A stretch of 64,000 nucleotides of DNA, taken from assembly GCF_000350225.1 (NCBI RefSeq), contig NW_005178551.1:84162-148161 (forward strand), in the 5' to 3' direction. Shown one piece after another: positions 18,127 through 30,335 of this stretch. Positions within the stretch are counted from its first letter, which is position 1. The number at the start of each line of letters is the position of its first letter. The notes under the pieces are model-generated. The model saw only the letters and a list, made by a program, of their open reading frames with translations. It ran no database searches and had not been told where the DNA came from. The translations under genes were made by a program, and so were the position numbers. This stretch comes from Chondrus crispus (Eukaryota > Rhodophyta > Florideophyceae > Gigartinales > Gigartinaceae).

Positions 18127-19005
18127 ACGGGGATGGAGTGCGAGGTGGAGAGGAGGTGAGGTGGTAATGCAGACAGTTCTGAAGGGGAGCTCTTGTAGGC
18201 GGGGAGAGAGGTGCCCGGTGAGCGGGAAAAGGGGAGGGGTCGAGGTCGGCTTTTATAGGGCAGTGGGGAGGTGGGGGAGGCGGGGGAGGGGGGGGGAGGT
18301 GTTGCCGTTTCATATCGGCAGCGGCACTTCGGTTCGTTGATCCCATGTCTGGCATGCGTGTCGCACCGGCTGCCGTTTCAAGGGTCGGATCCAATTGCGC
18401 ATGGATCGACTCTGCGGCAGATACCCTTCGAAGGGTATATTTCAAGCCGGGCAGCGATGAGAGCGCGCTTTATTGTGTGCATATATAAAAAAAGGGCCGC
18501 GTCTGCGCCCTCCTATTAGCACGCGGCACGGCGCGTGGGAGCACTGTAGGCCTGCGCTGGGCATGAGCCAATGAACACCGCCCGCGCTCGCGAGATCCCA
18601 TCCCCTCCGTAACCTCCGCCCCCGTGGCCAGCCGCTTCGCACTGTCTTATTCGTCGAGAGAGTTTACAAATCACGCCGCCACACCGTAGCGATACCTTGC
18701 CACGTTCCCGCCTTACTGATTAGTAATCAGTATTGTCAACATCATCGAGTAGTGCTCTCCCATGTAAAGTTCCAACAACATGCAATACTCGTATCTTGCA
18801 CTAATGAATGGGGTCACACAAAATACTCATTTACAAGCGTCTGGCGCCTCTTGGAACGACTCTGCTCAGCACGTGCAGTCAGCAACGCGCGTTTTGCACA
18901 GCGCAAATGACGAACTGCATCCTCGTTGTGGTTGTGTTGGTGCCCTTGCGTTTCACTCGAATAACACGGAAAGGATCCGTGCAGTACAGTCGACCCTTCA
19001 CATTA
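18127..19005. other. Intergenic region with G-rich tract and palindrome
   Basis: The plus strand at about 18266-18302 has closely spaced runs of three or more G, able in principle to form a G-quadruplex. A perfect 18-bp palindrome ATACCCTTCGAAGGGTAT lies at 18421-18438. A plus-strand TATATAAAA lies at about 18481-18489 with no gene behind it. No coding region was recognised. Confidence 0.4.
18250..18258 (-). promoter_or_regulatory. TATA box candidate for the VOC gene
   Basis: CTATAAAAG on the minus strand, about 270 bp upstream of the VOC ATG and just beyond the minisatellite. Position and orientation fit a core promoter. Confidence 0.45.
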
Positions 19006-19807
19006 GTGCCGCCCCGTGTAAGGACTAATAATACGGCACTAATTCGGAGCGGCACAATCAGATGGCAGAAACACTAGCCGGCCAGAACTCTGTTATTAGA
19101 GTCTGCTGTTGTTGCCTTTGACCCTGTCTCTCCTGCCTTGCTTCTAGAAAAGCTCGTTTTGCGGACCTCAAGTGCGATAAGGCATTGCTCACATCGCACT
19201 CCACACCCAGACTCTCCAAAGACCCAAACAACCTTGCTAGCACTACAGCACTCGGTACGGCCCGCCTCTCCGTAATTTCACAATCGCCTTCTGCCACACA
19301 CAATCATCCATCATAGCATCACTGGCAGACTGATTCTGTAGCTCTCCACCATAATGTATTGAATCGCAAGCATCACTAATAGAAGCTTCTGCCACAAGCT
19401 CCTTAGTCTCGATCTCAATCCATTCCTCCACATCGCAGGGTGCAAAATCTTTGTTCCGAGCGTTGTAGCGGTGTTGGTCACAATTTGTTGAAGTGAAGGA
19501 AGAGAGCGTTTGATGTTTCGGATGGTTCGCTCTGAAATTTTGAACTGACGCATAACTGTGGTATTCGCATTCCCGACCTGCAGCAGATGCCCAACCTCGA
19601 TTTTCTGTGCAATCGTAAGGCGCGTACGCTTCGCTTTGGCGATCTTTTCAGGAATCATGTTAGGGTCTTTGAGTGAGGTGCCATCACCAATTGAGCTGAG
19701 GCGCATGAGGAGTGGGCGATGACGACTTCGTGCATGACACGTGGCAGAACTTGTGTCTGCCGGTTTTTGCGGCACTAATTTGAGGGTGGCAATAATGAAA
19801 GCGGCAC
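19006..19807 (-). mobile_element. Short pogo-like transposon with TA target duplication
   Basis: The ends GTGCCGCC (left, from 19006) and GCGGCAC (right, to 19807) are inverted and each is bordered by TA (19004-19005, 19808-19809). Each end carries a second inner GGCACTAAT copy about 30 bp further in. The 802-bp element contains a shrunken transposase on the minus strand. Confidence 0.65.
19058..19658 (-). pseudogene. Pogo-like transposase, internally deleted
   Basis: From ATG 19656-19658 the frame shows a helix-turn-helix of the psq/CENP-B type (KRTRLTIAQKIEVGHLL, VMRQFKISERTIRNIKR). The DDE core is missing. After frame changes near 19440 and 19300 the C-terminal part follows, with VSNALSHLRSAKRAFLEAR and a terminal QTLITEFW (codons at 19082-19105). 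QxxIxxFW fits the PCNA-interacting PIP-box pattern that is known at the C-terminus of pogo and Tigger transposases. The gene is non-functional as an enzyme. Confidence 0.65.
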
Positions 19808-20108
19808 TATTGCGCGTCGCCCCCCTGTATGTCGGAAGTGTTGATCCGTTAACTGTTGGGCATCGTCGGCTGCGTCGACTTGATCTCTGTCTTGGACAGC
19901 TGTCTGACAGCAATGCAAGGTATGATAACCTGTGTTCACCGAGAAACCCCTGCATTTGAATTACAATTTGGCATTATAGAGCTTACGCCAAAAAGAAAAT
20001 GAGAAATTAATTTGCAAATTTCAGCAACCCTGAATGCTGAAATGTGATACAGAAATGTAATGTGTGAAATCTGAAATAGGGCTTACGCTGCAATAAACCG
20101 GAAGGCAC

Positions 20109-21371
20109 ATGGGTATCACAGCGAGTATTACATACACACGGGTCGGCTGGGGTGGACGACGCGAGTGCCTCACCACTGCAAACATGGCTCCATGCAGACA
20201 AAAGGACTACGCCACAAGTGCGGCAAGAAAACGGTGTTCCGAATCTCGTGCCGTGCTGCAAGCCATTGCGCGACGTCGACAACGCAATCGAGCGTCTCTA
20301 CCATCTTCCACCCGCCTTCTTCTCCAAGTTACCGGAGTGTACGTCCACCACCGCAGTGACTGCATACACTGCATTACTCACCGCAACCGTATCTCTACAA
20401 CTGATTTTACATTCAATTTCAATACGTTTAGCGACCTGGAGTGTCTTCTGCATTTTAGATTTCGCTCAGAGCACCTCATAGAAATGATGAAGGTGATGGG
20501 ATGGCCGTTGGAAAAGGCCTGCACTCGTCGCAACCGGTACTCAGTCACACCAATTCTGTCTTGCTGCGTTGTATTGAAACGGCTGGCGACACCTGCGAGG
20601 TGGACTGACATGGAGCTTTTGTTTTGCAAACATGCGCCACAGCTATCCGAGATTATTTAGGAGGCTGTTGAGCACGTCGTGCAGGAACGACAGCATCTGA
20701 TTACGTCTCCCTTGGACAAAGACTTTATGGAAGAGAGATTGCCGATGTACGCAGAGGCCATTTATGCGAAAGGAAGCGCGATGGACAACTGTGTTGGCTT
20801 TATTAACGGCACAGTGCTGGCTATAGCTCGCCGGAAGGGTAATTTAGCGCAACGAGTAGTGTATAACGGCCACAAGAAGAAGCACGCGCTAAAGTACCAG
20901 GCTGTAAATACGCCTGACGGCATGATTCAGCATGTCTACGGTCCACTAGAAGGGCGCCGCCATGATTGGACCTTGTATATACGAAGCGAGCTTGCCGAAA
21001 CAATTCCTTCGGTCCTAGAGGCGAACGGTGTAAGATACAGTTTATACGGTGACTCTGGATACAACCCCAGATGGTTTATGGAGGTCCCTTTTCAAGGTTC
21101 GAACCTCTCTCCAGCCCAGCGAGCTTTCAACACGTCTATGTCTGCAGTGCGCATAACCGTCGAATGGATATTGAAGGAGGTCAAGATGCACTTCGCGACC
21201 GTGGACTTCAAGCGCAAAATGAAGATCAACGAGGCACCCATTGGACTGCTTTACCTATCCTCTATGATACTGTCAAACTTTCGGAACTGCCTATATCCGA
21301 ACCAGATATCCCGCTACTTCAAATGTACCCCTCTAACTCTTGAGGAATATGTTTTTCACAAAGGCGAATGA
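20109..21371 (+). pseudogene. Harbinger nuclease (DDE_4), inactivated
   Basis: Catalytic transposase of the PIF/Harbinger group. The recognisable region begins at about 20410 (DLECLLHFRFRSEHL, typical of these nucleases). It continues through GNLAQRVVYNGHKKKHALKYQ, GPLEGRRHDWTLY, YGDSGYNPRW (second Asp) and RITVEWILKEVK (Glu). The first catalytic residue, Asp in GFIDGT of relatives, is Asn here (GFINGT), explained by one G-to-A change. A single TAG at 20658-20660 interrupts the otherwise open frame. The start codon is uncertain because the first 100 codons show no domain. Confidence 0.85.
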
Positions 21372-21507
21372 TGTGTCACCGACGGAAAGTTTTGCCCAAA
21401 ACGGTTTTATGGCGTTTAACAGTATCTACAGCATTAATATGGGTGTTGTAAGGCGTGCAATGGTGCTCTGGGCGGTTGAAAAGGCTTCGAGGCACTTTTT
21501 TTAAAGT

Positions 21508-22339
21508 TTACTTGTTTCGGTTAAATGCATCTATCATGGCCTTGAACTTTTCAAGCTCTAACTTTTGGAGCTCTACACGCTCCTCACGGCGTTCACGTCG
21601 CTCTATTTCGCGCTCTTGTCTGCGCTCATCGCGCTCTCGCCCTCGATCAGCACGGTCTTCAACTGCCTTCTCACGCTCAAAAGCAAGACGCTCACGGTCA
21701 ACATCTACGCGTGCAAGATCTGCGTCTTTCAAATGCTCACCCCGAACCTGTCCATCTCCGTTTCGAGAAGTGCAGTTTGTCTCTTCTTTCGCTTTTTCGC
21801 ACTACTTGAGGGCTCCTCGTCGCATACCTCTGTGGCGTTATCATCGTCATCGCTCTTGTTTTTGCGCTTCGTCGCCAAGTCAACCAAGACCTTTCCCATT
21901 CTTTCCTTGTCTTCTTCTTTCCTCCTTTGGGCTGTCTTAGCAACCTTCTTTTGCACGTCCAAGTCATCGTGTGCTTCTCTCATAGTCATCAGAAGGTCAG
22001 CTAGCTCTCCCATTTCACCCCCACCAACACCAGACAATCGTTGGTTAGCATTGTCGGCATGATCGTAGTCCATTTGTAGCCTCTTGTACCTGTCCTGCAC
22101 CGCCTTCCAACTTACATTTTTGCCTTCTGTATCGAATGCCGGATTCGCTGAAATCTTCGACGCAGCCACCTCAAATAGCTTCTTTGTTTCACCAAAAGCT
22201 GCATTGTGTGCGCCCTAGATGCAGCCACCTCTCGCGCAATGACGAGATCCTGCGCAGCAGTAAAGCGAGAGCTTCTGCCAGGTTTTGCAGTTGCCTGTGA
22301 ATCGGTCTCCCTCGTCTTATCTTGGATTACTTCAGCCAT
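21508..22339 (-). pseudogene. Harbinger Myb/SANT-like DNA-binding protein, two frameshifts
   Basis: Partner of the nuclease; in PIF/Harbinger elements the second gene recruits the nuclease to the ends and the nucleus. From ATG 22337-22339 the frame gives SSRFTAAQDLVIAREVAASRAH. A frame change near 22200 is followed by NVSWKAVQDRYKRLQMDYD, matching a Myb/SANT fold (tryptophan and helix spacing). Next come a GGGEMGELADLL segment, an acidic DDDDN stretch and a basic KKRKKRQ segment. A second frame change near 21735 leads to a highly charged Arg/Glu coiled-coil ending in LEKFKAMIDAFNRNK. The length fits the family. Confidence 0.75.
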
Positions 22340-22592
22340 GTTTTTCCCGATGAGAGGATCCTGTCCCTGTCGCGCAACTGTCTTCTTCCAATTTATCCCC
22401 CGCGGAAAATAGGACAGCTGTCACATTGCTTTCCTCACATCTTTGCAGAAAGGTCTTCACTAACTGGTCACAATTCCGCATCTTTGATCACATGCTTTCT
22501 ACAGATTTCTGCAATAAAGCTTTCAGTGTAGTTTTGTTTGAAGAATTCTGCTTCAAATTTTACAGAAGTATGCCTGCGTAAGCTCCCTATTA

Positions 22593-23488
22593 CCAGCGAT
22601 GTGAACCGCGGAAAATGATGAGGTCTAGTGCGAAAATTTTATGTGTGCCATTTTTCTAGAAAACGTTGTGTACTGCCGAATCATTTGTAAACCGCGTGAC
22701 GCCCATCCTTACATGGTCACATTTCAGATCACGTGAGCTCCAGAGCCTCCATGAAGAGCCGAAACTTCACTCACCGATATCGTCAGAACAACCATCGGTC
22801 AAACGTATTTTGAAAGTAGTGACACGAAATGCGAAAACCCTAGAAATAACTGATCCAATTTGCTGCATTTCCATGCAGCAGTAAAAAGGGATCACTTTCG
22901 GATCTTCTGAGTACCAATTTATGTACTGTAGACTTCCGAGTACCAATTTAAGTACTGTATTAATTTACAGGAGAAGAGTACAGTAGAACAAATTAGGTTC
23001 ATGCCAACTGTCACAGTACGAGGTTAAAGTTTCTCCAAAACCAAAGTTAAAGCTTCATTTTATTAAAGAATAACATACCGGAACAACCGGAAAGTTAAAC
23101 GCAATCATTCTAATTGTGAATTGCACTTTCATAGTCATAAACTGCATTTTCAAATGCCTACTTTTGGGCTTATTTCGGCACAAAAGAGTCATACTCGACC
23201 CAGAAATTCTGCTCTGGATTTTTATAAAATCAGTATTTGCAATGACGAATAAAACTTCGTCATATTAACAGTGGTCATAAAAAGCGATTCCCATGTGCAT
23301 TTAACACCTAAAGTTCTTCCAGGCCTATTTTGTATTCGTATTAAAATCACAATTTCGCCATTTATGAATGAAAAGCCTGTAATTTCCCAGCAGCGTAACC
23401 TAAAAACCTGAAAGCTTATATGGCTTCCATGTACTTGGTACAATTCTATCTCTATTACGGCCACGTTACGAAACGAAATAGATCCAAA
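22593..23488. other. AT-rich non-coding stretch
   Basis: GTACCAATTTA followed by GTACTGTA occurs twice, at 22911-22930 and 22940-22959, 29 bp apart, and resembles GGTACCAATTTGTACAGTA at about 3226-3244. These are probably old transposon ends. No gene is seen. Confidence 0.4.
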
Positions 23489-25689
23489 TGTAGTAGAACG
23501 TGCCGCGCTCGACCGGCTTCGGGTAGCGGGAGCTGCGACACGTCGTACTGTAGTTCGAGGCGTGCGAGACGCGACGAGTGCCGTGCACACGTGTAGTAAG
23601 AACCACAAAACAAGACAGAAGAGAGTCCGGTAGCTGGTTGGTAGAGGTTTCGGTAGAACGGTGTGGGTTCGACACAACGATGCCACGAAAGGCAGATCAA
23701 CGTCCTCGACGTGGTAACTCGACGCCGTGCGGAGGCGACGCCGTCACGGAGGACGAATCCGGGCGCTATGCGGAGCGCTCGTCGTGCGTTACCCCTGCGG
23801 TGGAGTACTTTTCGTTGTACTCGATGTACAAAGAGGGAAGACGAAAAACGTAGTCAGGTGAAAGACTTAGGCACAAAACCAAGAGACAAATGGGTCGGCC
23901 CTCGAGATGATGCCACTGCGTTGATCGATGATCCCCTCGAGTTCTTCCCCTTCCCTACTTTATTATATCTACTACTGTAGTCCCCGTTCTTACAGTGCCA
24001 GACTGTAACGGTACGGCTACACGTGGGGCAGTAACGGTCCTGCACTTGGGCGCCACCGAGGTACGCCGGTATCATACATTAGACGGTATGATTCGAGTAC
24101 AGTACGTACACGGACGCGAATTGCGCTGCCCAACTTACCGGGCGTTACGGTAATTACCTTTCGAATTGGGAATTAACCAATGCAGTCCTTGTCATACACC
24201 ATCGGGTGTTCGAGTACAGTATGTACACTAGTGGACACTTGGCGATATACCACATGGCCCCCTCCTCGCCTTGAGCGCCCCGCTCAAATTTTGCAAAAAA
24301 TATTTTCCGAAAAATTACGCACGGCGCGTGCGCTAAGGACTCATGTGTTCCACTTCAAAATTTGCGCAAAAATTAAGCAGGACAAATCAGCTGCGGACAC
24401 GTGCGTCCTCGTTTGGCCACGGATTTTGCCAAGCGTGCATCTCGCCGTCGGAGTTCGAATATGTTGACAGCGCAGCATCTGGTGCGACCGCACGCAGCGA
24501 AGGGGTAGACGATCGGTCCGTCTCGTTTCAGTTTGTCGTCCCATGACTCGTTCTTTATTTCTCAGTGCGATTCGATCACACTCCGTTGTTCTTCTGCATA
24601 AGGTAAGCCGCGCGAGCTTCCTTTCGTTTTCCGTACCGCGGGCGGCACCGGTTGCTCCGCGCAGTCGTTCTGACTTAACAGATCGTGTTTTTCGGCGTCC
24701 TTTTTGTGACGCAGACGTACCCCGCGCAAATCCACCTCGCTCGCGATATCTCCGAACGACAACGTTGTGCGAAAGCTTGCGCCATCGCTCGCGGACAGGC
24801 CGTCTGTTCCTGTTTCGAGTGCCCTGCCTACGCTTGGGCTCGCGTCGGTAGGACCGCCTGCCGTCGTCACCACCGAGGTTCCTTCCGTCTCGTCGGGACT
24901 CCCCGTCGTTACAGTGCCATCAGGGCCTGCTCGTATGTCCCAAGATTTTTCAGGAGGCGATCCTGTCGTTTGTTCGTCGGGGAATATCGTGGACAAGCAA
25001 GGTCCTCCCATCGTGGGCTCTTCATTGGCGTCAGGCCCATCGAGGGTCTGTGCTCACGCATCGAACGTGCCGTTCGGCGTTGCGAGCCTGAAGCCGACGC
25101 GCCGGTCTGCTCTGGAGGAGTCTGGAACCGTGAACGTCACCAAGCCCGGTGGCCTTATGACGTTGCGCCGTTAGGAGTGGTACTGTGCCACGCCAAGTTA
25201 GTTATTCAGCATTCGGAAGCTGTCGCGTCCCGGGATATCCATACATAGGATCCCCCCCGAGCGAGGGCGTCTTGCGGATCGGTTCCGCAACGTCGCTGCT
25301 CGGCCGTGCCGATACTTCCGCACAATCGCTACCGAGAGCAGGATTGGCGTACGAATGGGAGGAGTTCTCTCGTGTTTCATCGGGAGACGAGGATGCGTAT
25401 CACCGAGACCGAGCTGCAGGTCACTATGCCCGTCGTTAATTCTTCGTTGGAACTTGTTCTATTGTGCCCGCTGGCACTCGTGCATGGCCCTTCGGGTCTC
25501 GTGTCGCAGAATATGATGCGTTGCTAAAGCGCGTGTTGGCTTAACTAACACCATTCTGATTAGTCTTACAATAAAACAAATTGTTCTTTCGACATCGTGT
25601 TGTTCTTCGACCAACCCTGACTTAATTGTTCATCGCGCGTGGACCGTGCCACCTCAAAGAGCTTGAAACTCTCGAACGTTGCTACTGCA
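23489..25689 (-). repeat. 3' LTR of gypsy element 1
   Basis: Its plus-strand start TGTAGTAGAACG is repeated at 32725, and the plus-strand end CTACTGCA forms a short inverted repeat with it. About 2.2 kb. The inner border is uncertain by a dozen bases because 12 bp separate it from the polypurine tract. Open frames inside have no recognisable domain. Confidence 0.6.
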
Positions 25690-25760
25690 GCGTGCAGTTC
25701 TGGGCCCCCTCCTCAAGGGTGAGGTCCCAGTCACGCCAATCTTGACCGTGTCTTTTGGCT

Positions 25761-28700
25761 TTAAGGGGTTCGCGTATTGCTATGGAGGCGTTGTCGATAA
25801 CGACTGACGAGTTCTTCGGGGACATGGGTACGTTTAGTCCATGTGGGTTCTGCGTATCCAGTCCATTTGACGAGAAATTCCACATTTCCCTCTCGAGTAC
25901 GGTGGTCCAGGAGGCGATCCACCGTATACGTAGGTCCTTCGTGAACCTTCTGAGCAAAGTTGGCGGCAGATGCGTGAGGCACTTCGTTTGATCCTGGAGG
26001 ATGTGCCTCGGCATTCGAATTTTCCGCCGTAGGCTCTGTCGCTGATTCGGCAGCGTTTGTACGAGCGCCTATCGGGGGCGGCGAAAAGACGCATCTGTCC
26101 GCGGAGACACGTTCAGTTACACCGTTCCGATCGATTGTAGAGTCCGTTTGTCCTGTCGCAGGACCTTGTACGGCCCTTCGGCAGGGGACTGCAGCTTGCC
26201 GGGTTTTGTCGCCCCGTCCGTAGAGTCTAGGAAGATAAAATCTCCAGCTCTTATCCTTGACTTGACGCGGCGTACTCGCTTGTCAAAGTCTCGTTTATAA
26301 TGCGCTTGCGTTTGTTGCAGGCTTTTGTATGCCTTTTGGATAGACACGTCCAAACGTTTTCTGAAATCGTCGCGAGCGGTCGCGTCCGGAGTAGAACGTC
26401 GTCGCACCGAGTGATGCAAAGAGAACTCTGGCGGAGGTCGCGTTAACACTAAATCGAAAGGGGTTGTCCTTGTAGATCTGTGCAGGTGACAGTTGTAAGC
26501 GTACGTTAACGCTCCGGCGTAAACATCCCAGTCGTTCTGGTGCTCGTTCACGTAATTTCGTAGCATAGCCACGATAGTACGGTTGTACCGCTCGGTCTGT
26601 CCGTTTGTTTGTGGATGGTAAGCTGAGGTAAAGAGGTTTGTTACCCCAAGAACTTCACACACGGACCGGAAGAATCGGGCAGAGAATTGCGGACCGTTGT
26701 CCGACAGTAGTGTTTTTGGCACTCCGTATTTGAATACCCAGGCCTCGCAAAAGGCAACGGCCACGACATAGGCGGTGACGCTTCGTAACGCAACGACCTG
26801 CGTAAGTTTCGTGAAACGATCCGTAATCACAAGAAGGTATTTGCGTCTCTTCTTGGATTTCGGTAGAGGTCCAAGTATATCAAAACCGATGGACTCTAGC
26901 GGTGCCGTTGCCAGAAACAGCTTAAGGCGGTTGAGCCTCTTACGTAACCGAACGCGGTTCTTCGCGCAATGTCGACAGTTCCGTACTGTCGCCGCGACGT
27001 CTACAGCCATGTGTGGCCAGTAGTACGTTCGTCTTAGGATGTAGTACATCCTGTTCTGTCCTGGATGTCCTGCGACAACGGGGTCGTGCGTTAGCGATAA
27101 GATCCCAGCTCTTAACGTTTTAGGTACAACGATTTGCACGATATCACGTTCGTACGGTGCTTGCGCTTGAGCAGCCCGTCCGTATCCTCGAAAAAGTGCG
27201 AGTCGCGTTTTCTGTCCTGTCGAGACAGAACCGTCTGACAAAAGTCATCAGCTCGTTGTTCTTCAGCCAGCTCGTCGAAGGAGAGAGGAGCGGGCAGTGC
27301 ATCGTTTGGGCGGTTGTTCGACAGCGCCTCCTGGTCGTCAGGAAGGCCGAAGTCATCGAGTTCTACGTCGTCCATCTCGTCGGACTCGTCGTCCTCGTGC
27401 GGCCAAACGACTGGTTCCGTAGCGTCACGGGGAGCTCCGTTCGTAGAGAGTGCTCCAGTGCTCGTCATAACGAAAACCGTTTCCGTTTCGTGATCACACT
27501 TCGGAGTGCATCGATGCTCCGTTAATTCATTCGAAACATCCTGAACCGTCGTCAAAAGGGAGACGTCACTGTCGAAGGTCGGTACTTCGTCGTCAATCTC
27601 GGGTTGGTTTCCCCTATTTGGGGCAACCAATCGTGAGAGCGCGTCCGAAACTTGGTGCACTCGTCCCGGGCGATATTCGATCGTGAAGTCGAATTCAGCT
27701 AGGCGAAGTCTCCATCTTGTTAGTCTCCCAGGGGACTCCGTTAACGTCATGAGCCATCGTAGGGCGTCATGATCGGTTCGAACCGTAAAGTGCGTACCTT
27801 CGATATACGGCCGCAACGATGTGATTGCCCACACAACAGCGTAACATTCGCGCTCGGTAGCGGAATAGTTTCGTTCGCTTTCGTTAAGGGCATAAGACCA
27901 GTAGCCGACTGGATGCCAACTACCAGGATCGTCCTGTTGTTGTAGAAGCGTACAGCCGAGCTGGTAAGCGGAGGCATCAGTATCGATGACGTATGGCTTA
28001 CCCAACCGCGGCAAAGCCAACACGGGGGGCCAGACCATTCTATTTTTCAGCTCTTCGAATGCCTTCACTTGGGCATCTGTTGGGCTATCCCAATCCACGT
28101 CTGCGTTGTTACGCGTCATTTCCGTCAAAGGTTTTGCAACTTTCGAAAATCCCTGAACGAAACGTCGATACACGTTGCAGGCTCCCAAGAAGGAACGGAC
28201 CTGAGTGATGGTTCGAGGGAACTCGGCAGACGCGAATGCAGACGCCGCATCCTCGGCGACTTGTAGCTTGCCGGGAGTTATAACGTGCCCAGGGTATCGT
28301 ACCTTACGTTGGAAGAAGGCGCACTTCTTTAGCTTCAGCGAGATTCCCGCTGATCGTAGCAGCGAAAGGACGGTATCGAGGTGCTGTACGTGCTGTTCCA
28401 TGGTACGAGAGAACACGATTACATCGTCAAGGTAAACAAGGCAAATTTGCCAACGTACGCCGGACAGTATGATGTCTAGCGCTCTCTGAAACGTCGCCGG
28501 GGCGTTCCGTAGGCCGAATGGCATCCGTAAATATCGGAACGTACCGAGATAGCTCGTAAACGTAGTCTTGTCACGATCTTCTGGAGCAACCGAGATTTGC
28601 CAATATCCCGAGTTGCAGTCCAATGTGGAAAAGATCTTAGCGTCTCCAGGGGAGTCGATACAATCGTCCATGCACGGTAGGGGATAAACGTCCCCTAACG

Positions 28701-30333
28701 TTTTCGTGTTCAGGCGTCTGTAGTCGACGCAGAAACGAAGTGACCCGTCCTTCTTTGGGACGAGTACTACGGGAGAAGCCCACTCAGAGGTCGCGGGTTC
28801 GATAACCCCAGCATTGAGCATCTTCTCAATTTCTTCTGCGACCTTCGTACGCATCGCCGGTCCTTGGCGATACGGCATTGAACGTAGGGGTTTTGTACCC
28901 TTCTCGAGCTCAATGCGATGTTCTGTCGCCGAGATGGTACCAAGATTGCCATCCCACATCGACGAGTGCTTCCGTAGCACAGCCATAATTTCGGCTCGTA
29001 AGGGTTCGTCCGTAATGTGGCTGAGACTAACCTGAGATTCCCAGTCTTCTGGAACCTTCTCCTTTGTAGAACAGCTATGTTCTTCCGCAGGGTCCGATGC
29101 CCCTTCGTAGTTCCTCTCTAGTTGAGATTGTCTCTGGGATTGCCGAGATATTGAGAACTCGGCCCATTTCCTCAGCGACTGGTCGATCTGGCGTAAGGAT
29201 AGTGACAGGGTTGCGCTTTGCATACCCAATGATGGTATTCTTAGGAAGCCTCCGTGGCTTTCGGGAGAAGTTCGCAACGATGACTTCAAACGGACGGTTG
29301 GGAAGTACATCCGCCACCCCGTTCGTTAGCCGTACACCATGACGGTGTTGCAAGGAAGGCTTAGGGTCAAGAAATACAAGTCCTAAACCCTTCGTAGTGA
29401 CCCGCACTCCGAGTTGTGACATAGCCGGGATCGAAATCCATTTGGCCAGACGGATGGGTTGGGCGTCAGTTTCACGACTGTTTTCGTTCCGTGTACGTCG
29501 CGATGGCTTGGTACTCGTGTCGCCGTTAATAGAAGCGACGCCTTTTGCGTCTATAATGGCGACGCGGTGTCCACGACGAAATTCAAGGCATTGCTTGTCG
29601 ATGTCAATTCGTTTGACGTGCGCGTCAATGAAAGACGTCCCTAGGAGGACTTCTACAGCGGGAGAATCGGCTACCACGAAGGGTAGTCGATACGTGACGT
29701 TACCGAGTCGTACAGCGAGACGGACGACTGCGGTAAGCTTCAGCGGGGTTGAATCTGCTCCTGCCGATCTTGGCAACGAGGCGTTCGGTACTTGATACGT
29801 TCGCCAGTTCGGAGGGAGACAGTCCCTACGCACGAGATTGTATCCTGAACAGGTATCAATCGCAATTCGATACGGCTTTAAGGCGTTGGTGGCGGTACCA
29901 ATCGAACCGTAGACAGTATACAGCTTCGAAGCTTCGAGGAAAGCAAGCACACCACGCCGTCTACGACTCGGGGATCCCCCTTCGCGAAGTAATCACCTGG
30001 ACGAGACCGTTGTCGTCTGGTTTTTCTCTTCTCTTGGCGCCTTGCCGCTCTCCATCTCCGTCGAGATTGTTTGTCCATGACAGAATCCGTTTGCGCCCCG
30101 GCCCAATCTTTGGAAGGACCTGGTTCGCCAGGTCGCGGAGTTCCATCGGTCCCGATGTACCCCTCGTCGGGTTGCACGGCGGCTAGCGGCGCAGAGTTAT
30201 CAGGGTTGATATCGCGGGAATTCTGAACGGCTTCACCTCCCTGCTCGTCGGGCTTTTCGCGGTGCCTGTCGTCTTGGTGCACGTTTGGAGATAAGGAAAC
30301 AGGTGAATCTTGCAACGTTGCAAACGAGACCAC
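25761..30333 (-). pseudogene. Gypsy 1 Pol polyprotein, frameshifted
   Basis: Starts at ATG 30331-30333, just after the gag stop. Domains in order: basic spacer; retropepsin-like protease with IDTCSGYNLV (about 29866) and VLLGTSFIDAHV; reverse transcriptase with SLRFCVDYRRLN, FSTLDCNSGYWQI and YLDD (about 28424-28435); RNase H (IDTDASAYQLG, TEREC, TDHDALRWL); integrase with an HHCC zinc site (HPGQNRMYY, CRHCAKN) and a DDE core (FDILGPLPKS, LLSDNGPQFSARF, QTERYNR). The end, after a frame change near 26117, is a chromodomain (VEFLVKWTGYAEPTW, about 25800-25900). Frame changes also occur near 29890, 29200 and 27200. Chromodomains direct integration to modified chromatin in chromoviruses. Confidence 0.85.
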
Positions 30334-30335
30334 CT

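Larger units (their letters stand above)
19977..22589. mobile_element. PIF/Harbinger transposon with both genes
   Basis: The ends are TAGAGCTTACGC (left) and GCGTAAGCTCCCTA (right), inverted copies that differ by a 2-bp indel. They are bordered on both sides by the 3-bp duplication TTA (19974-19976 and 22590-22592), fitting the TWA preference of PIF/Harbinger. It carries a nuclease on the plus strand and a Myb/SANT-like protein on the minus strand, arranged tail to tail. A further copy of the end motif (TAGGGCTTACGC) lies inside at about 20079-20090. Confidence 0.85.

Noticed and set aside
18421-18438. Palindrome as a transposon end or attachment site
   Set aside because: It shares only ACCCTTC with the pogo-like end at 3245 and has no partner or duplication.
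23628-23690. tRNA gene (AGCTGGTTGGTAGAGG and GGTTCGA boxes)
   Set aside because: The spacing between the two boxes is several bases too short for a cloverleaf and no acceptor stem pairs; left as chance similarity within the LTR.
24562-25440. Protein-coding genes in the gypsy 1 LTR
   Set aside because: Overlapping frames on both strands without recognisable domains.
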